Origin: an uncultured Actinomycetes bacterium
Lineage (GTDB): Bacteria; Actinomycetota; Actinomycetes; S36-B12
DNA: 6,925 nucleotides
Direction of reading: 5' to 3'
Assembly (NCBI GenBank): GCA_937876275.1
Contig: CALFIA010000094.1
Coordinates: 1-6,925, forward strand
The position numbers and the translations under genes are program-made. The notes under the pieces were generated by a model, which was given only the letters and a program-made list of their open reading frames with translations, did not search any database and was not told the origin of the DNA. This document shows, in pieces, positions 1 through 5,872 of the stretch (positions within the stretch are counted from its first letter, which is position 1; each line of letters starts with the position of its first letter).

Positions 1-14
1 TGCTCTTCCGATCT
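1..14. other. Residual Illumina adapter at contig edge
   Basis: The first 14 bases, TGCTCTTCCGATCT, are identical to the 3' end of the standard Illumina TruSeq read-2/index adapter. The leading T distinguishes it from the read-1 adapter, which has C there. This is library sequence and not genome. It sits exactly at the window edge, as expected for an untrimmed read that seeded or ended a contig. The reading frame of the adjacent leftward gene happens to stay open through it, so an automatic annotation would append a few false residues. Confidence 0.93.
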
Positions 15-125
15 GCTCTCGTGGATCACACGTTCGTCGTCGAGCAGCAGCGCGCTCCAGGGCTCGTCCAGGGTGAAGCGCAGGCCTTGCGGGCCGCGGG
101 CGTCGAAGACACGGGTCTCGCCGCC
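15..125 (-). other. Dioxygenase-like fragment joined to the oxidase frame (probable chimeric join)
   Basis: On the minus strand this stretch encodes GGETRVFDARGPQGLRFTL followed by DEPWSALLLDDERVIHES. The pattern 'GGxTRVxDxxG...FTLxEPxxxLLLDDxRVxH' is that of the C-terminal strands of the bacterial 2OG-Fe dioxygenase family PF10014, where the late His belongs to the metal site. It does not resemble the part of an FAD-linked oxidase expected here. The shared GGE tripeptide (bases 117-125) could be the microhomology at which two unrelated genes were joined. Family assignment is from memory of the pattern, without a search. A true gene fusion or an unusual oxidase cannot be excluded. Confidence 0.5.
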
Positions 126-449
126 CTTGATGCCCGGTCGTGCCTTGAGGATCAGTCGCTCGGTGTCGAGCTCCATCTCCTGCATGCGATGGGTGTCGAT
201 GAGCAGGGCGCCGTCGCGCACGGCCCAGTGCGCCCACGCATGCCCGCCTGAGCGAATGGCTACCTGCCAGCCCTCGGCTCGGGCCCATTGGACTGCGGTG
301 ATGACGTCTTGGTCATTGGCGACCTCCACCACGGCCATCGGCCGGCGATCGGGAAGGCGGCGGTTGAACTGGCGACCAGTGGCTGCGTTCTCGAATCCGT
401 CGTCACCGGGCAGCCATGCCTGTCCGGCAAAAGTCGGTACCGTTGTCAT
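15..449 (-). CDS. FAD-linked oxidase (BBE-like) N-terminus, partial, apparently chimeric
   Basis: Leftward gene beginning at ATG 447-449 and running off the left edge. Residues 1 to about 108 look like the start of a berberine-bridge-type FAD-linked oxidoreductase (PCMH/FAD_binding_4 fold). There is a segment on 'updating' residues (VVEVANDQDVITAVQWARA, about 40-58), then the FAD pyrophosphate loop RSGGHAWAHWAVRDGALLID (66-85). His70 in SGGH is the usual site of 8-alpha-histidyl FAD attachment, and the segment ends in a RPGIKGGE-like strand (104-111). The family then normally has a further FAD-binding stretch with a Cys attachment motif and a substrate domain, about 450 residues in all. Here residues 109-145 instead read like a 2-oxoglutarate/iron dioxygenase C-terminal region, so only the first part should be trusted. 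A weak GGGGA lies upstream of the ATG, and no other start is in frame before the promoter. The substrate is unknown. Confidence 0.8.
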
Positions 450-515
450 CGCATCCCCAGCCGAGGTCTCTACTTGTCCCGCGATGCGGGCAAATTCTCT
501 CGCATCGTGGACGCA

Positions 516-543
516 ATGGTAATCGGGCGCTAGCCTCCGTCAA
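516..543 (-). promoter_or_regulatory. Predicted sigma70-like promoter for the leftward oxidase gene
   Basis: Reading the minus strand, TTGACG (538-543) is followed after 16 bp by TACCAT (516-521), matching the consensus -35 at 5 of 6 and -10 at 4 of 6 positions. Transcription would begin near 509 and leave a leader of about 60 nt before the ATG at 449. No comparably good rightward promoter was seen for the aminotransferase gene in the same 132-bp gap; an AT-richer patch at 549-564 is the only candidate. Confidence 0.4.
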
Positions 544-581
544 GGGGTTTTAGCAATGCATATAGAGGTGAAGGGACGCAG

Positions 582-1649
582 ATGTCATCGGTTCGGCTTC
601 GAGGCACGCTCGACGGCATCCCGGCCTACAAGGCGGGCCAGCCGCCGACCCTGGCGCCTGGCGTTACCCCGTACAAACTCTCGAGCAATGAGAACCACCA
701 CGACCCACTTCCCTCAGTCTTGCGTGCTGCCGAGCAGGCGCTAGCCGAGTTACATCGCTACCCCGACTATGGCTCCGGGGCTCTGGTTGCCGAGCTCTCG
801 CAGCGCTTCGAGGTTCCCGTCAGCGACATTGCGGTCGGTACCGGCAGCGTAGGTCTGCTTCAGCAGCTCGTGCAGATCACTGCAGGCCCAGGCGACGGCG
901 TGCTGTTTGCCTGGCGCTCCTTCGAGGCCTACCCGATCATGACTCAAATCTCTGGTGCCACGGCGCAGCGTGTGCCGCTCAATGCCGATGACCGACATGA
1001 TCTTGACGCGATGCTCGATGCGATCGACGAGACGACTCGCATCGTGTTCATCTGCAATCCCAACAACCCGACCGGTACTGCAGTCGGTCGCGAAGCCATT
1101 GCCCGATTCCTTGCAGCAGTGCGCTCCGACATTCTCGTAGTCATCGACGAGGCCTATTGCGAATTCGTGAACCCGGATCTCATCCCTGATGGCCTGGAGT
1201 TCTACCGCGAATACGAGAACGTTGCCGTGCTTCGCACGTTCTCCAAGGCCTATGGTCTCGCTGCCCTGCGTGTGGGCTACTGCATCGCGCATGAACCCGT
1301 CGCGGAGGCGCTACGCAAGGTGCAGGTGCCCTTCGGAGTTAACTCAGTTGCCCAGGTTGCTGCGATCGCATCACTCCATGCTGAAGACGAGCTACTCGAA
1401 CGAGTCTCGACCATCATGGCTGAGCGCACACGCGTTGAGCAGGGTCTCGAAGCTGCGGGACTCTCGCCCTCAGAGTCAGAGGCCAATTTCGTCTGGCTTC
1501 GCCTGGGAGAGCGCACCATGGAGTTTGCTGCGGCTTGCGATGCCATCGGCTTGTCGGTACGTCCCTTCGCGGGTGAAGGTGTCCGCATCACTATCGGTGA
1601 GCCCGAGGCGAATACCCGTTTCCTCGAGTTCGCCTCGACGTGGTCGTAG
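582..1649 (+). CDS. hisC: Histidinol-phosphate/aromatic amino acid aminotransferase (HisC/Pat type)
   Basis: Complete 355-residue fold-type I PLP aminotransferase, the usual length for HisC. It would catalyse histidinol-phosphate/2-oxoglutarate transamination in histidine synthesis, or phenylalanine/tyrosine transamination as in actinobacterial Pat enzymes; it acts in the cytosol. Visible motifs in order: the N-terminal KLSSNEN segment (about 32-38), YPDYGSGAL (58-66), GTGSVG around the phosphate-binding turn, NPNNPTGT (159-166), DEAYCEF with PLP-contacting Asp189 and Tyr192, FSKAYGLAALRVGY with the Schiff-base Lys222, and GVRITIGEPEAN with substrate-carboxylate Arg335. The ATG has a purine-rich Shine-Dalgarno stretch (AGAGGTGAAGGG, 564-575). 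No other his genes are present, so the gene symbol rests on family resemblance; Pat activity is equally possible. It ends 4 bp from the convergent monooxygenase gene, with no terminator hairpin in between. Confidence 0.88.
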   Translation: MSSVRLRGTLDGIPAYKAGQPPTLAPGVTPYKLSSNENHHDPLPSVLRAAEQALAELHRYPDYGSGALVAELSQRFEVPVSDIAVGTGSVGLLQQLVQITAGPGDGVLFAWRSFEAYPIMTQISGATAQRVPLNADDRHDLDAMLDAIDETTRIVFICNPNNPTGTAVGREAIARFLAAVRSDILVVIDEAYCEFVNPDLIPDGLEFYREYENVAVLRTFSKAYGLAALRVGYCIAHEPVAEALRKVQVPFGVNSVAQVAAIASLHAEDELLERVSTIMAERTRVEQGLEAAGLSPSESEANFVWLRLGERTMEFAAACDAIGLSVRPFAGEGVRITIGEPEANTRFLEFASTWS

Positions 1650-1653
1650 AGGG

Positions 1654-2787
1654 TTAGACCGAGCGAAGTCCGGCCTCGATAGCGAGCGGGCGAATTCGCT
1701 CGTCGTAGGAAGCAATTCCCTCGTCGTAGTCCGAGAATGAGATCGCCATGCCGTCAAGGCCACCCTCGCGCATTCGCAGCATGCCCTCGACGATCTGCTC
1801 GGGCGTGCCCACCAGGGGAAGTGCGAAGAATCCGGCGGCAGCCCGATCGATCAGTACTTCGTTCTGGAAGATGTCGATGCTGCGCGAGGTTCCCATGAGC
1901 GCCTCGACGAAAGCCTTGGTGCCCTCGTTATCGCGCATCTCGCGAGCCACGTACTCGAACTTCTTCTTCGCCTCGGCTTCGGTATCAGCGCACACCACGT
2001 AGCCGTGACCGAACAGCAGCGGGTTAGTTCCGAAGTTCGTGCGCGCTTCCTCTCGTGCCGTGGACGTGAGGCCGGCCATCATCTCCCAGGCAGGCACGGC
2101 GATGAAGTTCAAATCGCAGTGCTTCTGCGCGAACTCGCGGCCTGCAGGCGATGAGCCCGCGCTCATCACTACCGGACGCGGATCCTGAAGTGGATGGGGA
2201 AGTGAAATCAGCTCAGTTCCGTGGTGATAAACGCCCTCGAAATCGAATGGGGCATCCTCGCTCCACAGTCGCTCGACGAGAGTCATCCACTCGTCGGCGA
2301 ACACATAGCGCTCGTCATGTTCGCGCTGCTCCGCACCGAACATCGCGAACTCAGTCTCGTTCCAGCCGGCAGTGACGTTGATGCCAAAGCGACCGCCGGA
2401 GATGTGATCGATGGTGGCCGACATCTTCGCGGCAACAATCGGATGGAACAAAGGCATGTGCATGGTGGCGAAGATCGCCGCCCGTTCGGTCACGGCTGCA
2501 AGCCCGGCTGCCCAGGTGAAGGTCTCGAATACGCGGTCGTACTCGCTCTTCGAACGGAAAGTGTTCTTCCACCGGGCTAGCGGAATGATCGCGTCGATAC
2601 CCGCTCGGTCTGCCGCCTGCGCGACTCGCTTCGACTCATCCCAGGTTGCCTTGGGCAAGGTGTCGGCGTGCGTGATGCTCGAGCCCCGTGCGGTGTTCAG
2701 GCAGAACAGCGCGAGCTTGAACCCGTCGCGGTCTGCGACCGGATTCGAGGAAGCGGGAACGGGGGTGTCGAGCGGGCTGGCAGCCAT
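1654..2787 (-). CDS. LLM-class flavin-dependent monooxygenase (RutA/SfnG-like)
   Basis: A 377-residue bacterial luciferase-like (FMNH2-dependent) monooxygenase, a TIM barrel working with a separate flavin reductase. The pattern is closest, from memory, to RutA (pyrimidine oxygenase) and relatives: WAAGLAAVTERAAIFAT (92-108), ATIDHISGGRFGINVTAGW (124-142) followed by NETEFAMFG, VVMSAGSSPAGREFA (206-219) at the flavin-phosphate site, and a C-terminal LVGTPEQIVEGM plus SFSDYDEGIASYDERIRPL. Such enzymes oxidise small heterocycles, sulfones or similar carbon compounds; the substrate here is not determined. I chose ATG 2785-2787 because GGAG stands 5 nt upstream. The longer frame, opening with TTG at 2844, would have to be read across the promoter and operator. 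The gene is divergent from the TetR regulator, and the palindrome on its promoter makes repression by that regulator likely (inference). Confidence 0.9.
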   Translation of the reverse strand: MAASPLDTPVPASSNPVADRDGFKLALFCLNTARGSSITHADTLPKATWDESKRVAQAADRAGIDAIIPLARWKNTFRSKSEYDRVFETFTWAAGLAAVTERAAIFATMHMPLFHPIVAAKMSATIDHISGGRFGINVTAGWNETEFAMFGAEQREHDERYVFADEWMTLVERLWSEDAPFDFEGVYHHGTELISLPHPLQDPRPVVMSAGSSPAGREFAQKHCDLNFIAVPAWEMMAGLTSTAREEARTNFGTNPLLFGHGYVVCADTEAEAKKKFEYVAREMRDNEGTKAFVEALMGTSRSIDIFQNEVLIDRAAAGFFALPLVGTPEQIVEGMLRMREGGLDGMAISFSDYDEGIASYDERIRPLAIEAGLRSV

Positions 2788-2816
2788 GGGATCTCCAATC
2801 CGAGGTGGTGCACCAA

Positions 2817-2841
2817 ACTGTAATAGTATTAGGGTTACAGT
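2817..2841. promoter_or_regulatory. Operator-like inverted repeat between monooxygenase and tetR genes
   Basis: ACTGTAA (2817-2823) and TTACAGT (2835-2841) form a perfect 7-bp inverted repeat with an 11-bp spacer. Nested inside is a second, overlapping palindrome, TAATA-G-TATTA (2821-2831), centred on 2826; it extends with two mismatches on each side to about 2816-2836. The position in a divergent tetR intergenic region and the overlap with promoter boxes fit autoregulation plus repression of the monooxygenase. Binding by the adjacent TetR protein is inference. A separate perfect 10-bp palindrome, TGGTGCACCA, lies close by at 2806-2815. Confidence 0.6.
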
Positions 2842-2844
2842 CAA
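2817..2844 (-). promoter_or_regulatory. Predicted promoter of the monooxygenase gene
   Basis: On the minus strand, TTGACT (2839-2844) and TACAGT (2817-2822) are separated by 16 bp, giving good -35 and acceptable -10 boxes. The start of transcription would be near 2810, leaving a short leader that contains the GGAG of the monooxygenase. The operator-like inverted repeat covers both boxes, so a bound repressor would block polymerase directly. Confidence 0.55.
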
Positions 2845-2873
2845 GGGCTTTTCGTCAGAAGAGGGGTAGGCAC

Positions 2874-3500
2874 ATGTCGATTGCCGAGAGCACCGGCATG
2901 GTGCGCCCGCCGATGCAAGAGCGCAGCCGCGAGGCGTGGGATCGCATCCTCGAAGCTGCGCTCGAGATCCTGATCGGTGAAGGGCGTGCCTCGTTGACGA
3001 TCTCGGCGGTGTGCTCGCGAGCCAAGGTGGCTCCTACCGCGATCTACGCAAGGGTCGATGGCATTGCCGGGCTGTTTTGGGCCCTGTACGAATCGCAGAT
3101 GGAGGGCGTGTTCGCGACTCAGGAAGCCCTCTTCACCCAGGCTGAGGCACTCGAACCGGGTACCAAGGAGCGAATTGACGCTGTGGTGCGAGCCGTGACC
3201 ACAACCTTTCGCGAGCATGAGTCGTTCCTTCACCCGATCATTAATTACTCGGCGAGCGATCCGGTACTTCAAGCCCGCGGCGCCGAGACATCCTTCGCGT
3301 TGACCACCCGACTGTGCGGCCTACTCGGAACCGGGCTCGCCGACCAACGTGCCTACGACACCGCTCGGATGATCCAGCAGGAGTGCATTCTGCGGGCCAT
3401 GTACGGCGACACCTGGCTGAGCCCGGAGTCCGAGAGCTACGAAGACTTCGTCGCTCGACTCACGCGCATGGCTCAGGCTCGCTTTGCTTCTCAGGCATAG
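2874..3500 (+). CDS. TetR-family transcriptional regulator
   Basis: A 208-residue protein with the typical TetR layout: an N-terminal three-helix DNA-binding domain and a variable helical ligand-binding domain. After a short basic lead (RSREAWDRILEAALEILIGEG, about 17-37) comes the helix-turn-helix TISAVCSRAKVAPTAIYARV (42-61), whose 'AKVAPTAIYARVDGIAGLF' part matches the family's recognition helix and following 'YxxFxxKxxLf' segment. The remainder (about 70-208) is helical and unassigned; its ligand cannot be predicted. I chose ATG 2874 because GAGGGG lies 7 nt upstream; an upstream in-frame GTG at 2805 would read through the operator. The gene is divergent from the monooxygenase and 72 bp ahead of three same-strand enzyme genes, so it probably regulates one or both units, sensing a substrate or intermediate. 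Confidence 0.9.
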   Translation: MSIAESTGMVRPPMQERSREAWDRILEAALEILIGEGRASLTISAVCSRAKVAPTAIYARVDGIAGLFWALYESQMEGVFATQEALFTQAEALEPGTKERIDAVVRAVTTTFREHESFLHPIINYSASDPVLQARGAETSFALTTRLCGLLGTGLADQRAYDTARMIQQECILRAMYGDTWLSPESESYEDFVARLTRMAQARFASQA

Positions 3501-3501
3501 A

Positions 3502-3552
3502 TTTTCCGAAGTTCGCCCACTACGTGGGATCGATGTCCCATACTTCGGGAGA
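3502..3552 (+). repeat. Intercistronic inverted repeat with alternative inner hairpins
   Basis: CCGAAGT (3506-3512) pairs perfectly with ACTTCGG (3542-3548). As RNA the stem extends to 11 bp (3502-3512 with 3542-3552) with two G-U pairs. The enclosed loop holds two competing small stems that share a strand: CCCAC/GTGGG (3516-3520 with 3524-3528, 3-nt loop) and TGGGA/TCCCA (3525-3529 with 3536-3540, 6-nt loop). No T-run follows, so it is not a normal intrinsic terminator. It ends 11 nt before the GGAGG of the EthD-like gene. It may be an operator, a leader or attenuator structure, or an mRNA processing/stability element; the sequence alone does not decide. Confidence 0.5.
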
Positions 3553-3572
3553 AGTCACCCATTGGAGGCCCA

Positions 3573-4457
3573 GTGATCAAGTTCTGGATTACCACCCGAC
3601 CCAAGCCTGGCATGGATCGCGAGCAGTTCGACTACGAGTGGGGAATTATCCACACCTCGATGATGGTGACCACGCCAAGCGTGCTCAATGGGTCGTTCAA
3701 GCGCTACACCCAGCATCGCTCTGTGCTCGACGGATTCACCGATGCCGAACTCGCCATCCCGCGCTCGTCGGAGGGCTGGTACAGCGTCGCCGATCACATG
3801 TGCTCGACGTATGACGATGTCGTTCAGGCCGTCGTGGCAGAGGACTACCGACGCAGGATGTTTCCGCATCGGTTCTCCGACAAGGTGATGGTCGTCGAGC
3901 TCACCGCCACCGAAGTCTTCTTCGACACGACACCGTCGAGACTCGATGCCGGTGGCGTCAAGATCATCAACCACATCATGACGAAGGACGGCGTGAGCCA
4001 GGACGACTTCACGAAGTGGTGGAGAAGTGAATACGCGCCGCTGCTGCAAGAGGTCGCGGGAGCAGGACCGGTATATCGCTACGTGCAGAACCCCTCTGTG
4101 CCCGGCGATCCCGCCTTCTTCAAGGGCAGTCTGTTCGAGCTCGGCAATACCGGCACCTACGCCGGGATCGAAGAGCTCTACTTCAACGACCTTGAGGGCG
4201 TTAAGCAGATGCGCCTCAACCCGGCGATACACGAGCCGCTGCGAGCCAAGGCATCAGAGATGATCGATCTCGATCGCAGCTTCGGAATGGTTGTCGTGGA
4301 GCGCGTGGTCTTCGACTTCACCGGTGATCGCGCGAATCTCGTGCCTGCTGTTCGTGATCCCGAGTCCATTGAGTACCGCATGGTGCAGTCCGAGCGCGGC
4401 TGGGACAACTGGAATGCGATTCGCCCGGTGGGCTCCCCGAAGGTCGCGGGGGAGTAG
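3573..4457 (+). CDS. EthD-like protein with two tandem dimeric alpha/beta-barrel domains
   Basis: A 294-residue protein that seems to hold two EthD-type (PF07110, ferredoxin-like dimeric alpha/beta barrel) units. The first begins IKFWITTRPKPGMDREQFDY (2-21), continuing EWGIIH with Trp23 and His27. The second begins VKIINHIMTKDGVSQDDF (129-146) and continues TKWWRSEYAPLL (147-158). EthD proteins occur beside oxidative degradation genes, notably ethyl tert-butyl ether breakdown, and related barrels serve as small decarboxylases, isomerases or accessory proteins. The common 'W-x3-H' signature is kept in domain one but is W150-x3-Tyr154 in domain two. The start is GTG, set by GGAGG 4 nt upstream. 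A C-terminal extension (about 255-294) has no feature I recognise. The stop is 3 bp before the next start, so co-transcription with the decarboxylase is near certain. The exact role is unknown. Confidence 0.75.
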   Translation: MIKFWITTRPKPGMDREQFDYEWGIIHTSMMVTTPSVLNGSFKRYTQHRSVLDGFTDAELAIPRSSEGWYSVADHMCSTYDDVVQAVVAEDYRRRMFPHRFSDKVMVVELTATEVFFDTTPSRLDAGGVKIINHIMTKDGVSQDDFTKWWRSEYAPLLQEVAGAGPVYRYVQNPSVPGDPAFFKGSLFELGNTGTYAGIEELYFNDLEGVKQMRLNPAIHEPLRAKASEMIDLDRSFGMVVVERVVFDFTGDRANLVPAVRDPESIEYRMVQSERGWDNWNAIRPVGSPKVAGE

Positions 4458-4460
4458 TTC

Positions 4461-5870
4461 GTGGCGACATCCGGGCTGGCTCTTGGTACCGAGCGCAATG
4501 AGGCGCTTGATCACGGTCTGGAATTGCTGCGCGCTGCGTGGACGGAGTTCGACGCCGCACGATTGATGCAGCCGGCGGTCGAACGCGACACCCTGCGCGT
4601 TGACGAGCCACTGCCTCAGCGTGGCGAGGGCGTGGTGGCCGCGTTGGACGCCGCCTCGCAAGTTCTCGACCAGAGCCTGGCGCAAACCAGGCCACGCTTC
4701 TTCGCCTATGTCGGCTCCTCCGGGCTGGAGTCCGCAGTACTTGCCGATGCGATGGCTCACTCCTATGACGTCAACATGGCCGGCGAGTCCGGCGCCGCGG
4801 ATGCAGTGGAGAAGCAAGCTCTGCGGTGGGTAGGGGAGTTCGTCGGATTTCCGGCAGGCGGAGGGGCCTTCACCAGCGGTGGAATGGTCTCGAACCTCAC
4901 CGCACTGATGGCCGCCCGCACTCATGCATTACCGCGCAGTCGAGATGAAGGCATGACCGTGCCAGCGGCGCTGTATGCGAGTAGCGAGTCGCACTCCAGC
5001 GTCGAGCGCGCAGCCGAGATCCTCGGATTCGGCAAGCGACACCTGCGTTCAGTGCCGATTGACGGTTCTCGCCGGATGAACGTGGCCGAGCTACGACTCA
5101 TGATCGAAGCTGATCTCTCTGCGGGCATCGTCCCCGTTGCCGTGGTGGCCACCGGAGGCACGACTCTCACGGGCACAGTCGATCCGATCGGAGCCATCGC
5201 CGACGTGTGCGAGGAGTTCGGTGTGTGGCTGCATGTGGACGGTGCCTACGGGCTTCCTGCTGCTGCGACAGCATCAAAGGCTCACCTTTTTGCAGGACTT
5301 GATCGTGCCAACTCAGTCTCGGTCGATGCGCACAAGTGGATGTTCGTGCCGAAGGCCTGCGGCGTGCTCCTAGTTCGAGAGCAAGTCGAGCTCTTCGAGG
5401 CCTTCCAGCACGATGCGTCGTACCTGGTGGAGCACGAGAACTACCGACACCCGGTCGACGGAACCCTCGAGTACTCCCGACCCTTCCGCTCCCTGAAGCT
5501 CTGGACAGCATTCCGCGCACACGGCGCAGATGCCTTCCGTGTGGCGGTCGAGCGCGACATCGAGCTAGCTGTCGAGCTCGCTGAACTCGTGCGTGCACGG
5601 CCGAACATGGAATTGCTGGTTGAGTCACCGGACCTATCGATCGTGCCCTTTCGTCGTATCCCTTCGCGCGGCGACATTGATGCGCATAACCATCGCCTCG
5701 GCGAGCTGATCCAGGCCGATGGCCGAGTGTTCGTCGCGAGTGCAGTCCTTGACGGAAAGGCCTGCTTGAGGCCGTGCATCGTGAACTTCCGTACATCGAG
5801 TGATGACGTGCGTGCACTGATCGACATTGCCGAGGAGCTCGGCCGAGATCTCGAAGAGAGGGGCCAATAA
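4461..5870 (+). CDS. Group II PLP-dependent amino acid decarboxylase
   Basis: A 469-residue member of the pyridoxal-dependent decarboxylase family (PF00282: aromatic amino acid, glutamate, tyrosine and related decarboxylases), of normal length. Signatures: RPRFFAYVGSS (about 76-86, substrate-entry region), FTSGGMVSNLTALMAAR (PLP-phosphate side), SSESHSSVERAAEILGFG with His178 expected to stack on the PLP ring, HVDGAYG with Asp260 for the pyridine nitrogen, and SVDAHKWMFVPKACG with Schiff-base Lys292. It presumably removes CO2 from an amino acid, or acts as an aldehyde synthase as some relatives do; the substrate is not readable from these motifs. The GTG start lies 3 bp after the EthD-like stop, with GGGGGAG in the end of that gene, indicating translational coupling. 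It is followed 2 bp later by the hydrolase gene. Confidence 0.88.
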   Translation: MATSGLALGTERNEALDHGLELLRAAWTEFDAARLMQPAVERDTLRVDEPLPQRGEGVVAALDAASQVLDQSLAQTRPRFFAYVGSSGLESAVLADAMAHSYDVNMAGESGAADAVEKQALRWVGEFVGFPAGGGAFTSGGMVSNLTALMAARTHALPRSRDEGMTVPAALYASSESHSSVERAAEILGFGKRHLRSVPIDGSRRMNVAELRLMIEADLSAGIVPVAVVATGGTTLTGTVDPIGAIADVCEEFGVWLHVDGAYGLPAAATASKAHLFAGLDRANSVSVDAHKWMFVPKACGVLLVREQVELFEAFQHDASYLVEHENYRHPVDGTLEYSRPFRSLKLWTAFRAHGADAFRVAVERDIELAVELAELVRARPNMELLVESPDLSIVPFRRIPSRGDIDAHNHRLGELIQADGRVFVASAVLDGKACLRPCIVNFRTSSDDVRALIDIAEELGRDLEERGQ

Positions 5871-5872
5871 TC

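Noticed and set aside
73..522. Plus-strand open frame across the left end
   Set aside because: It is antisense to the oxidase with its clear FAD-binding SGGH motif and shows no recognisable protein pattern.
1689..1698. GCGAATTCGC palindrome near the hisC/monooxygenase convergence, considered as a terminator
   Set aside because: It is inside the monooxygenase coding region, short, and not followed by a T-run on either strand.
1699..1729. 10-bp direct repeat CTCGTCGTAG, twice, 21 bp apart
   Set aside because: It encodes the YDE...YDE part of the monooxygenase C-terminus in frame, so coding explains it.
2788..2844. N-terminal extension of the monooxygenase to a TTG at 2844
   Set aside because: The extra 19 residues would be encoded by the -35/-10 boxes and palindromes, while ATG 2787 has GGAG at proper spacing and the family match begins after it.
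2805..2873. N-terminal extension of the TetR regulator to a GTG at 2805
   Set aside because: It reads across the operator region, lacks a TetR-like sequence, and the ATG at 2874 has its own GAGGGG.
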